From Phycisphaerales bacterium (GTDB taxonomy: Bacteria > Planctomycetota > Phycisphaerae > Phycisphaerales > UBA1924): 10,340 bases of DNA. Shown here in pieces: positions 1 to 9,373 of the stretch (its first letter is position 1; every line of letters starts with the position of its first letter). The notes beneath the pieces are model-generated. The model did not search any database. It saw only the letters and a program-made list of their open reading frames with translations, and was not told the origin of the DNA. The stretch covers positions 1-10,340 of the forward strand of contig SLFH01000062.1 of assembly GCA_007124345.1 (NCBI GenBank), read 5' to 3'. Both the position numbers and the translations under genes were made by a program.

Positions 1-1
1 C

Positions 2-3000
2 AAGATCGCCAGCAGAAACGCCGGTCTCGGGCGCCTCGATCTCGGGGCGGACCTGAGGAGACGTTCGCTCGGTGGACCCACGAAGGCTGCCCTCCTCAGA
101 CTCCAAGAGAAGTACGGCTTGAGAGCGACAGGAGCGCTCGACGTCGAGACGATCGAGCTGATCGAGTCGATCGTGGCGAGCAGAGCGAGACCGTCGCGCG
201 TCATGCCGAAACCAGGGTTCGACGAGCTCGGGCTGGTCCGGCATCCACTCCGGCTGAACATGCGTCGGCCCAGCGTGCGCAACGCACAGAAGGCCTTGGT
301 TTGGTCCGGTCACGCGTTGGCCGAAAGGGAGTTCAACACCGGGGCGTACGGCGCGACGACGCGGGATGCTGTCAAAGCCTTCCAGCTCGCTTGGCGTTTG
401 TCTCCCACTGGCGAGATCGATTCGGCAACCGCTCGAGCACTGAACGTTGTTGTGTCCCGCGCCAATCCCGGTGCCATCGCTGCCTTCGAGGGTGCATACC
501 GGGTCCGCGGATCGTTGCGTGATGTGGGGTGGAAGGGAAAGGGACGAGCCACTGTTCAAGTGTTCGAGAAGGGCCTCCGCGGGTTGGTTCCGCTCGGTGA
601 ACGCACTTCGTTTGCGAACGGTTTCTTCGACATCGGGTACGAGGCTCCCAGGACTCCTGCCGGGAAGGCAAAGAATCGTCTACACATCCTGGTGCGCATC
701 ATCCCGCCCGCGGGCCCTCGTATCGAGCGGGTGTATCACAACGTCGGCCGGATCCACTGGGCGAACTTCACCGACGGGGATCAGGCGTACCGGGGCGACT
801 CCAGATTCACCATCCTCGATCGCGGCCTGACGGCGTCCCTGGACCGAGGTGTCACCCTCGAAACGATCGAGGAGAGCGGCGATACCCGCGATGTGACCTA
901 CCTCTCGGCGAACACCGGAGCCGTCCCCGATGACGTGATGAAGGTCTCTCTGGCCTACCGGATAGCGAGCAACAACGGGGGCGCCGCACTCACGCCGGAG
1001 GTCTTCTACGCCTTTCTGAGCCAGAACTATCCGCCTGAGCTTCCATCCGACCTGCAACCAGACACACCTGCTGAGTGGCGTCCTTGGATGGACGCGGTGA
1101 CCGAGGACGCGGCCGTCGGCATCGCCTTGCTCGAACGCGACAGCCAGGAGCGGATCCTCGACGATGCGCTCGAAGCCAATCTCGTCTCACGAGAGGTCTT
1201 GCTCAACAAGGACGCGATTCTCGCGGAGTTCGATGCGCTGCGGCGGGACTTCGTTCTCGAGAAGCCGATTCTCGACGGTGGAGGGAACCTCAAGGCGCTG
1301 TTGGGCCTCGCGAACGTGCCTGTCCAGCTTCACCACCGGATCGCCGATATCTTCGTGACCCACTGGTGCGTTGGGAACGAGTTCTGGCACGAGGTCAGCA
1401 GGATCGAGGACCTCGCGGTCGGAGAACTGAAGCAGGTCGCCGACCTCGGTCGCCTCACAGCCAATCAGGTCGAAGCGATCCAGGGATTGCTCGACCGCAT
1501 CGCAGATGTGAACCAACCCGAGCGGACGCTGCAGGACTTCGCAAAGTGGCGCCTCAACGATTGGGAGTCTTTCGTTCGGGATCAGGGTGATCACGTGCCC
1601 AAAGGCACGCCGGGGAACACCGCGGCGGAGCAGCGCAGCGCTTTCGCGACAGAGATGAAGAACAGGTCGGAAGAGCTGTTCCCTGCTGTCGCACTGATGG
1701 CTGAGGCGAAGAACTCGCCTTCGCATGGCCTTGAGCACCTGACCAGGCTGACGCAAGTCATCGATGAGCATCCCGAGATCGACCTCGCCCAAGTCAACTT
1801 GGACCGCTTCAACGCCGATCCGAGCCCCGCCGCACACCTCTCGGATGCCCAGCTGTCCGAGCTCAAGCTGCTCCAGCGCGTTCACCGCTTGGCCCCCGGC
1901 CCGATCACCGCGACGAGGCTCTTGGAGGCGAATCTCCACAGCGCCGTTCAGGTGTACTCGTATGGCCGAGACCGGCTAGCCAAGAAGCTCGGAGTCGATG
2001 ACCGCGAGGCGAAGGCCATCTGGGAGCGGGCGAAGTACCGCCACGCGAAGGGCCTGGCCTTGCTCGGCGAGTACAGGATGGAGTTTCACCGCGACACGCC
2101 GCGAGCGATCCAGTCCTTCGTGTACGACCCGCAAGAACTCGAGGATGCCGCGGGTGACATCCCCAACCTGGACGTGCTCTTCGGGTCGCTCGACTACTGT
2201 GACTGCCGTCACTGCCAGTCTGTCTACTCCCCTGCGGCCTACCTCACGGACCTGTTACGCTTTCTCGGCGAGAAGGACGCGGTCGCTGGGAACCGGACCG
2301 CCCGAGACGCCCTACTCGATCGTCGCCCCGACATCAAGAACATCAAGCTCAGTTGCGAGAACACCGAGACGCCCGTCCCGTATATCGATCTCGCGTGTGA
2401 GATCCTCGAGAACTGGATCGTGTCCGGTAACACGAACGTGTCGTACCAGACGACGCTGCCAGCAGAGCAGCTCCGTGCCGTATCCGAGTACGTGGACCCC
2501 GATGCGTACGACCAGTTGCGGAGCGCCGAATACCCCATGGGTGCTCCGCTCAACCTGTGGCAGGAAGAAGCACGCGTCTTTCTGGATCACCTCGGCGTAC
2601 CGCGCCACGAGTTGATGTGTGCATTTCAGAACCGGTCTGATGCGAGTGTTGCGAAGCACGCCCCCAGCATGCTGAGCATTGCGGGGGAGTACTTCGGGAT
2701 TCCTCCGCACAGCCTCGAGCTGATCGTGAATCAAGCCGACGGGACCAAGGCCAGGCAAGACGCGCTGTGGGGAATCACCAACAGCGGGGCTCGTTCGCAG
2801 CCTGTCGCCACCCTCCTCGCCCGAGCTCAGCTCCATCCCGACGAGGGGTACTACCAGCTTCGCGAACTCCTGCAGTGCCAATTCGTCAATCCTGAAGCCT
2901 CGCAGAGCACTCTGACGAACCTCGAAGCGTGCGACGTTGAAGCGCAGGTCGTCGACCATTTGGGTTTCGGAAAGCTCGACCGTATGCACCGGTTCGTCCG

Positions 3001-6000
3001 ACTCTGGCATGCCGTGACGTGGCAGATGTGGGAGCTCGACCGGCTCATTCAGAGTCCCGGCATCGGCAAGGGCAGACTCGATGCGTCATGCCTGGAGAAT
3101 CTCTACCGCGTCGCGAAGCTCCAGAAGAGGCTGCACCTCAGTGCCGAGGACCTCTCGGTGTTCTACGGTCCGATCTCGACAGAGGCGCGGACATCGGTTC
3201 GAGCGTCCGTGGATGCGCCGGTCCCGTCGCACTTCGATCGCCTCTTCCAAAACGTCGCGACCACCCATCCGATCAATCCTGCTCTCGCCTTCGGGGCGCT
3301 TGCCGGGCGCATTGCGGATCAGCGCGCGACGGTGCAGGCAGCGCTCTTCGTGACGGACAGAGACCTCGACGATCTGCTCTCGCTCTCCCTCATTGATGGC
3401 GAGCTCACCCTCGACAACCTGAGCATCCTCTTCCGCCACGCGACGCTGGCCCGGGCCATGCGTCTCTCGATTGACGACTTGTGTCGGCTCCTATTCATCA
3501 CTGGAACCGATGATCCGTTCTCGACTCCGGGGGTGACGCTTCGCCTCCTCGAACTCCACGAAGACATCCAGGGTTTCGGTGCATCGCTCCGTTCTCTCGA
3601 GTACGCCCTGTCCGGAGATACCGAGTCACCGTTGGGGGTGCGTGAGGAGACACTGAAGCAATGGGCCCAAGGCCTTCGAACCAACCTCGCCACAGTTCGG
3701 CAATCCGACTCAGCGAGCGACGAAGAGCAGGGTTCTCGGGCACGTGTTCAGCCCGCTCTGCAAGCGTTGCGCGAGATCGAAGTCATCCCTGCAGCCTCGG
3801 ACATCGCGAGGATGCTGGACTTGGTCGAGGGGAGTTGGGCGGACTCAGAGCCTCAGCGCCTGGCCTTCATCGCGGAGCACTTCGGTCCATTCGTGCGCGA
3901 CCTCGCCGCCGCACAGGCACTTCTGACGAGTGAACCCGGGTTGGACGACGACGGCAAGACGGCACGATTCGGAGCCGTGATCGCCGAACTCAGGTCCTTC
4001 CGCGTGCTGAACTCGGTACGCGACCATGTCGCCTCCATCACCGGCCTCGAGGCAGAGAAAGCCGCCGTGATCATCGGCAAGGTTGCCGTTCCGAACTCAG
4101 CAGCGAAGATAGGCGACGTCCTCCGCGATCCCAGCCTGACCGACACGGGTTCCGATGGGTCGTTCGTCAACTCGCTGGATCCAACCGGGATGCCCGACCT
4201 CTACGCTTCGTATCGAATGTTGCATCGAATCTCTGCGCTTCTCGAGGGCGTCGAGGTCGAGACCGAGGACCTGTCTTGGTTCATCGACAACCACGCTACG
4301 GCGGGGACCCTGGATTTCGATAGGCTTCCGAACGTTGGGGGCGCTGTATTGCCCTTTCACGAGTGGCGAGACCTGCGCCGACACCTCGCGTTCATCAAGC
4401 GCTTTCCAGAGCCCGAAGAGACCAGCTTCAGACAGATCCTCTCCATGATTGCGACAGGCACGGCGCTATCGGAGGTGTGGGACGCCCTCTCCATCCTCAC
4501 CGAGTGGGACCGAACGGACCTGGCCACATTGCACGCAGAACTGGGAATCGCCAACCCGAGCGTGGCCAGCGACTACCTACGTGCCGAAACGTATGCGCGC
4601 CTCCGGCGTTGCTTCGAACAGATGCGCAGGACTGGCGTGAACGCGTCGACGGCGGTCCGGTGGGCGAAACGCGACGTCCATGCCGATGAGGGGCTGGTCG
4701 CGAGAGAGACGCGCGAGGCGGCAAAGTCCAAGTACGACGATGTGCGCTGGCTCGAGGTCGCGCCGGACTTGCACGACACGATCCGGGAGAAGAAGCGAGT
4801 TGGGTTGGTGGCCTACACGGTAGAGGCCTCCCAGCGCAACGAACCTATGACGGTCGACGATGGCAACGGCAATCACGTTCCGAACCCTCTCGTGTGGCGC
4901 AAGCCTGACGACATCCATCGATACCTCTTGATCGACGGGTTGATGACCGCCTGTCAGCCGACGTCACGCATCAAGCTTGCGATCAGCGCGGTACAGCTGT
5001 TCATCCAACGGTGCATCGACGGTCTCGAGGAGCGTTACGTGCGGCCTGCAGATCACGGTGGAGTGGCCCGGGCGAACAGCTGGAAGCAGTGGCACTGGCT
5101 CAAGAGCTACCGGATCTGGGAGGCGAACCGAAAGGTCTTCCTCTACCCCGAGAACTGGATCGAGCCGGAGCTCCGCGACGACAAGACTCCGTTCTTCAAG
5201 GATCTCGAGAACGAACTGCTTGGCGGTGAAATCACGGAGGAGACGGTCGAAGCGGCCTTCCGAAGCTACCTGCAGAAGGTGGACGATGTCGCTCACCTAG
5301 AGATCTGCGGGCTGTACCACGAGGCAACTGCAGAGACGAATCGGATGCATGTGGTCGGGCACACGAGGGGAGTGCCGGCCAGTTACTTCCATCGTCATGT
5401 GTGTCTCCACAGCTCGACGTGGTCGCCCTGGCAGAAGATCGATGTCGAGATCGAGGGAAATCACGTAACGCCGGTTGTCTACAACCGTAGACTTCACCTG
5501 TTCTGGCTGACCTTCGAAGAGAAGCCTCTCAAGACCAAGAGGATCCCCAAGTCGCAAGTGTCCAGTAGTACCCAGGAGGCACCCGAGGCACCGGTCATGC
5601 TTCAAGTGCGGCTCGGATGGACGTCCAAGACGCACGAAGGGTGGTCGGCGAAGCGGATTGCCAGGCAGAAGCTCATCAATCCCTGGAAGCGCCCGGAGCA
5701 CTCGTACAATCTGAGGCCCCGCTACAAACGTGTCGACAACTCCCTGTGGCTGGACGTCTTCGTTTCGACATCCAAAGCCTTCAACGACGCTACCTTCTAC
5801 GACCAGCACAAGGGCCATCGGGTCCGGCTGACGGACGTACCCTTCCATGAGACGTTCCGACCGTGGCATGCCGCCTCGTTCGTATTCGACGGCGATCTCG
5901 TCGACATGCGGCTGCGCGGACTCGCCGGCACGTATTTCCTTCCGGACAAATCGCGCGAGTCCTACACCAACTCCTTCGAGTACGTCCGACAGAATTTCGA

Positions 6001-9000
6001 AGAAGAGAGTGGCGGCCGGATCAATCGGCTTCGCCCCCACCAACCTTCGCTCGCTCTTCCCTCTGGAATGCACTTCGAGTATCGGTACCTCACCAACAAC
6101 CGATTCCATGCCAAGAACGACAGGCGCTTGGAGGTCCTCGACAACGACGTTTCGCGCAGCGTCCTGAGGCGCGCCCCGACACCGTTCCGCGTCGTCGAGA
6201 CACAACAAGAAACGCAGTTGGGACGTGCCGCCAGGCTCTTCGTGTACCAGGATCGCAATCGCGCGTTCCTGGTCCGACCGGAATATCGGCAGCTCCTGGC
6301 CGATTGCCGTACCCGTGTGCAGCGACGAGCATTCGAGTTCAACCCCTTGTATCACCCCTACGCCGGACTCTTCATCCGGGAGCTCAACCGTGGCGGCGTC
6401 GACGGCTTGTTGCGCCGAGATCTGCAGACCAGTCCCGCATCCTTCCCTCCAAGGAACACGTTCGACTTCGCCCACTACGAGCCAGCGGACCTCACCAAGG
6501 CGACGGCGTCAGGAACGAAGGACGTGGTCGACTTCGATCTCTCCGGGGCATATGGCGTCTACAACTGGGAGATCTTCTTCCACGCGCCGCTCATGATCGC
6601 CTCGATGCTGAACCGGAACCAGAAGTTCGCTGGAGCCATGAAGTGGTTCCACTACATCTTCGACCCAACCAGCACCGAGGCGGATCCGGTTCCGCAGCGG
6701 TACTGGATCACGAAGCCGTTCTACGAGAACAACGGGGCCGATTACAAGCGCCAACGTGTTCGGAGTATCCTCGAGCAAGTCGGAGCATTCGATGACGCCG
6801 TAACGGCATGGAAGGACGACCCTTTCAAACCGCATCTGGTAGCACGCTACCGCCCAGTAGCTTACCAACGCGCAGTGGTCATGAAGTACATCGACAACCT
6901 GATCGATTGGGGCGACCAGCTCTTCCGGCGCGACTCGATCGAGTCGATCAACGAAGCGACGCTGCGATACCTGCTGGCCAAGGAGCTTCTTGGAGATCGA
7001 CCCACACGGGTGCCGAGTCTGCAGCGTTCGTCGTTCTCGTTTGCGGAACTGGACGCCAACGAGCTCGACATCTTCGCCAACACGCAGGTCGCCGTTGTGG
7101 CAGACCATCTGGCGCAACCACCGGTGCAGGTTCCGCCAGCACGAGAGGAGGAAAGTGAGCCCCTACCGATTCTCTCGACGCTCTACTTCTGCATCCCGTG
7201 CAACGACAGGCTGGACGCGTATTGGGACCGTGTAGCGGACCGGCTGTTCAAGATCCGCAACTGCATGAACATAGAAGGGGTCGGTCGCCAGCTACCCCTG
7301 TTCGAACCGCCCATCGACCCGGCCTTGCTCGTCAAGGCGGCAGCCGCTGGCGTGGATCTCACGTCCGTACTTGACGACCTGAGTGCGCCTCTTCCGCCCT
7401 ACCGGTTCGAGGTCATGGTGCAGCAGGCGCGGCGGCTCGTCGGAGAGGTCCGAAGCCTCGGCGGTCTGCTCCTCTCGGCGCTCGAGAAGAAGGATGCGGA
7501 CGAGCTGGCGGTCCTTCGTGCCGACCACCAGGAAGACCTCCTCAAGGCAACGAGAACCGTTCGTCAATTCCAAATTCGTGAAGCCACACAACAGGCCCAA
7601 GGGCTCAACGAGAACCGAAGCCTGGTCGAACAACGGCACGAGTTCTATGCGAGCCGCGAGTACATGAATCCCTGGGAGATCACGGCAACCGCGCTCGAAG
7701 CATCTTCGCTCGTATCGCATGGAGTCGCAACCAATCTCGATTTCCTCTCTGGCAGCGTCGCCGTCGTACCCAACTTCACGGTCGGCGCGGCGGGGGTGGG
7801 GGGTACCGCAGTTGCGACGATCGAGCAAGGCGGACAGGGAATGTCCAAGGCATCCGAACGAGCCGCCAGCGCGCTCTACCAGATCGCGGCGATCCTATCG
7901 AAAGCGGGGGGCATGGCCGCCACTCAGGGCGGGTACCGCCGTCGCATGGACGACTGGAGTTTTCAGGCCCAGCAAGCTCGGCAAGAGCTGCAGGCGGTCG
8001 ATCGGCAGATTGCTGCGGCCGAGATCCGAGTCGCAATAGCTGAAAGGGAACTGGCGAACCTCGATCTCCAGATCGAGCAGGCTTCCATGGAGCACGAGTA
8101 CCTCCGAACGAAGTACACGAACCAGCAGCTGTACGGCTGGATGCTCGGTCAGTTGTCGTCTCTGTACTTCCAGTCCTATCAGCTTGCCTTCGACGCTGCC
8201 AAGCGCGCAGAACGCTGCTACCAATACGAACTCGAACAACCACGTTCGTCGTTCGTCACGTTCGGCTATTGGGATGGTTTGCGCAAAGGCTTGCTCGCAG
8301 GGGAACGTCTCTCCCAGAGCCTCGACCGCCTCGAGGCAGCCTACCGCGACCGAAACCGACGAGAGTACGAGATCACGAAGCGCATCTCGTTGGCTGAGGT
8401 AGCTCCGTTGAGCCTCTTGAAACTCAAGTACACCGGCGAGTGTACGCTCAATCTAGAAGAATCGTTCTTCGATTTGGACTACCCAGGCCATTACATGAGG
8501 CGAGTCAAGAGCGCCGCCGTGACCGTGCCGGCAGTAGTGGGGCCATACACGAGCTTGAATTGTACGGTCACCATCGAGGCGAGTGAAATCCGCGTGGACA
8601 ACACGGTCCCCGGTGGACGATACGAGCGTGCCACCCAAGGTACAGACTCGCGCTTCCGCGACCAGGTCGTTGCGGTCCGATCAATGGTAACCAGCCACGG
8701 TCAAGGCGATACAGGCGTGTTCGAACTCCGCCTAGCTGACGAGCGATACCTGCCGTTCGAATGCGCAGGAGCAATCGGCCGCTGGAGGATTCGATTGCCG
8801 CAGAATGACAACCAGTTCGACGTCGGCACCATCACAGACTTCATCCTCACCCTCCAGTACACCGCGAGGGAGGGAGGGCAGGTCCTGAGAAGCGCAGCCG
8901 AAAAGCACCGCGACGATGTCGCTCCCAAGTCCGGCGAGACGATGCTGAGCCTCCGACACCACTTTCCGACCGAATGGCACAGGTTCCTGCACCCTGCGAA

Positions 9001-9373
9001 ACCGGGGGATGACCAGGTTCTCCGTCTGAAGCTTCGGCGTGAGCACTTTCCGTTCTTCGTCCGTGGACGACAGCCGCGGGTGGCTTCGATCCAATTGGCA
9101 GCCGAGTCGACTCACGCGGGGGACTACGACATGCAGGTCACACTACCGGGCCACGAGGCTCGCGACTCGACGATGAAGAGATCTGCAGAGGACCCCGCAG
9201 AGTTTGGTGATTTGCATGTTCCTGCAGAGGACATTGGGTTCCACGAAGCACCACCGGTCGCGTATGGAGAGTGGAGTCTGAAGCTCAAGCGGCACGCCGC
9301 AGCGGACTTCGCTTCGCTCGCAGGCGACGAGATCGAGGACGTGTTTCTCCTGATTGCCTTCCAACTCTCGTGA
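2..9373 (+). CDS. TcA-like Tc (ABC) toxin subunit, N-terminal peptidoglycan-binding repeats, 5'-partial
   Basis: Giant pore-forming/translocation subunit of the Tc toxin family. In that family TcA pentamers bind the host cell, insert a channel and inject a TcB-TcC-enclosed effector. The frame is open to the left edge, so the start is missing; TTG 119 lies inside a repeat. Residues below count from position 2. About 1-65 and 81-151 are two peptidoglycan-binding-like repeats (ends GALDVETIELI and GEIDSATARALN). 166-240 is a beta-rich spacer starting YRVRG. LTPEVFYAFL is at 330. A helical shell follows, with CDCRHC (733-738) and SPAAYL (743-748) of the VRP1/SpvA type. 1576-1607 is the ABC-toxin N-terminal signature (SKYDDVRWLEVA). 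1636-1676 holds RYLLIDGLMTACQPTSRIK. 1706-1728 holds VFLYPENWIEPELRDDK. 1784-1835 is neuraminidase-like. 2182-2223 holds YNWEIFFHAP and KWFHYIFDPT. 2294-2334 holds DNLIDWGDQLF. 2581-2645 is a Gly/Ala-rich pore segment and 2652-2744 long helices. 2756-2959 is the TcB-binding region (DLDYPGHYMRRVKS, DERYLPFE, YTAREGG). No frameshift was seen. Family assignment is from remembered signatures. Whether it is toxic, and to what host, is unknown. Confidence 0.93.
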   Translation, partial: KIASRNAGLGRLDLGADLRRRSLGGPTKAALLRLQEKYGLRATGALDVETIELIESIVASRARPSRVMPKPGFDELGLVRHPLRLNMRRPSVRNAQKALVWSGHALAEREFNTGAYGATTRDAVKAFQLAWRLSPTGEIDSATARALNVVVSRANPGAIAAFEGAYRVRGSLRDVGWKGKGRATVQVFEKGLRGLVPLGERTSFANGFFDIGYEAPRTPAGKAKNRLHILVRIIPPAGPRIERVYHNVGRIHWANFTDGDQAYRGDSRFTILDRGLTASLDRGVTLETIEESGDTRDVTYLSANTGAVPDDVMKVSLAYRIASNNGGAALTPEVFYAFLSQNYPPELPSDLQPDTPAEWRPWMDAVTEDAAVGIALLERDSQERILDDALEANLVSREVLLNKDAILAEFDALRRDFVLEKPILDGGGNLKALLGLANVPVQLHHRIADIFVTHWCVGNEFWHEVSRIEDLAVGELKQVADLGRLTANQVEAIQGLLDRIADVNQPERTLQDFAKWRLNDWESFVRDQGDHVPKGTPGNTAAEQRSAFATEMKNRSEELFPAVALMAEAKNSPSHGLEHLTRLTQVIDEHPEIDLAQVNLDRFNADPSPAAHLSDAQLSELKLLQRVHRLAPGPITATRLLEANLHSAVQVYSYGRDRLAKKLGVDDREAKAIWERAKYRHAKGLALLGEYRMEFHRDTPRAIQSFVYDPQELEDAAGDIPNLDVLFGSLDYCDCRHCQSVYSPAAYLTDLLRFLGEKDAVAGNRTARDALLDRRPDIKNIKLSCENTETPVPYIDLACEILENWIVSGNTNVSYQTTLPAEQLRAVSEYVDPDAYDQLRSAEYPMGAPLNLWQEEARVFLDHLGVPRHELMCAFQNRSDASVAKHAPSMLSIAGEYFGIPPHSLELIVNQADGTKARQDALWGITNSGARSQPVATLLARAQLHPDEGYYQLRELLQCQFVNPEASQSTLTNLEACDVEAQVVDHLGFGKLDRMHRFVRLWHAVTWQMWELDRLIQSPGIGKGRLDASCLENLYRVAKLQKRLHLSAEDLSVFYGPISTEARTSVRASVDAPVPSHFDRLFQNVATTHPINPALAFGALAGRIADQRATVQAALFVTDRDLDDLLSLSLIDGELTLDNLSILFRHATLARAMRLSIDDLCRLLFITGTDDPFSTPGVTLRLLELHEDIQGFGASLRSLEYALSGDTESPLGVREETLKQWAQGLRTNLATVRQSDSASDEEQGSRARVQPALQALREIEVIPAASDIARMLDLVEGSWADSEPQRLAFIAEHFGPFVRDLAAAQALLTSEPGLDDDGKTARFGAVIAELRSFRVLNSVRDHVASITGLEAEKAAVIIGKVAVPNSAAKIGDVLRDPSLTDTGSDGSFVNSLDPTGMPDLYASYRMLHRISALLEGVEVETEDLSWFIDNHATAGTLDFDRLPNVGGAVLPFHEWRDLRRHLAFIKRFPEPEETSFRQILSMIATGTALSEVWDALSILTEWDRTDLATLHAELGIANPSVASDYLRAETYARLRRCFEQMRRTGVNASTAVRWAKRDVHADEGLVARETREAAKSKYDDVRWLEVAPDLHDTIREKKRVGLVAYTVEASQRNEPMTVDDGNGNHVPNPLVWRKPDDIHRYLLIDGLMTACQPTSRIKLAISAVQLFIQRCIDGLEERYVRPADHGGVARANSWKQWHWLKSYRIWEANRKVFLYPENWIEPELRDDKTPFFKDLENELLGGEITEETVEAAFRSYLQKVDDVAHLEICGLYHEATAETNRMHVVGHTRGVPASYFHRHVCLHSSTWSPWQKIDVEIEGNHVTPVVYNRRLHLFWLTFEEKPLKTKRIPKSQVSSSTQEAPEAPVMLQVRLGWTSKTHEGWSAKRIARQKLINPWKRPEHSYNLRPRYKRVDNSLWLDVFVSTSKAFNDATFYDQHKGHRVRLTDVPFHETFRPWHAASFVFDGDLVDMRLRGLAGTYFLPDKSRESYTNSFEYVRQNFEEESGGRINRLRPHQPSLALPSGMHFEYRYLTNNRFHAKNDRRLEVLDNDVSRSVLRRAPTPFRVVETQQETQLGRAARLFVYQDRNRAFLVRPEYRQLLADCRTRVQRRAFEFNPLYHPYAGLFIRELNRGGVDGLLRRDLQTSPASFPPRNTFDFAHYEPADLTKATASGTKDVVDFDLSGAYGVYNWEIFFHAPLMIASMLNRNQKFAGAMKWFHYIFDPTSTEADPVPQRYWITKPFYENNGADYKRQRVRSILEQVGAFDDAVTAWKDDPFKPHLVARYRPVAYQRAVVMKYIDNLIDWGDQLFRRDSIESINEATLRYLLAKELLGDRPTRVPSLQRSSFSFAELDANELDIFANTQVAVVADHLAQPPVQVPPAREEESEPLPILSTLYFCIPCNDRLDAYWDRVADRLFKIRNCMNIEGVGRQLPLFEPPIDPALLVKAAAAGVDLTSVLDDLSAPLPPYRFEVMVQQARRLVGEVRSLGGLLLSALEKKDADELAVLRADHQEDLLKATRTVRQFQIREATQQAQGLNENRSLVEQRHEFYASREYMNPWEITATALEASSLVSHGVATNLDFLSGSVAVVPNFTVGAAGVGGTAVATIEQGGQGMSKASERAASALYQIAAILSKAGGMAATQGGYRRRMDDWSFQAQQARQELQAVDRQIAAAEIRVAIAERELANLDLQIEQASMEHEYLRTKYTNQQLYGWMLGQLSSLYFQSYQLAFDAAKRAERCYQYELEQPRSSFVTFGYWDGLRKGLLAGERLSQSLDRLEAAYRDRNRREYEITKRISLAEVAPLSLLKLKYTGECTLNLEESFFDLDYPGHYMRRVKSAAVTVPAVVGPYTSLNCTVTIEASEIRVDNTVPGGRYERATQGTDSRFRDQVVAVRSMVTSHGQGDTGVFELRLADERYLPFECAGAIGRWRIRLPQNDNQFDVGTITDFILTLQYTAREGGQVLRSAAEKHRDDVAPKSGETMLSLRHHFPTEWHRFLHPAKPGDDQVLRLKLRREHFPFFVRGRQPRVASIQLAAESTHAGDYDMQVTLPGHEARDSTMKRSAEDPAEFGDLHVPAEDIGFHEAPPVAYGEWSLKLKRHAAADFASLAGDEIEDVFLLIAFQLS

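Noticed and set aside
1187..1939. Antisense reading frame of 250 codons
   Set aside because: Same reason: a shadow of the toxin shell region, with a Leu/Arg/Glu/Val-biased product and no motif.
5297..6475. Antisense reading frame of 392 codons
   Set aside because: It lies fully under a strongly conserved stretch of the toxin. High GC with G/C wobble positions removes antisense stops, and the product shows no recognisable domain.
5863..6795. Same-strand alternative frame of 310 codons
   Set aside because: Arg/Pro/Ser-rich product typical of a shifted frame in GC-rich coding DNA; the toxin frame here holds conserved TcA motifs.
6932..6945. Perfect 14-base palindrome GACTCGATCGAGTC
   Set aside because: It lies inside a conserved coding motif (RDSIESINEAT) and CGATCG-type words are common throughout this window, so an operator role is unsupported.
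9183..9232. Direct repeat CTGCAGAGGAC at 9183-9193 and 9222-9232
   Set aside because: Only 11 bases, within coding sequence, and in frame giving a repeated AED; more likely local coincidence than a recombination site.
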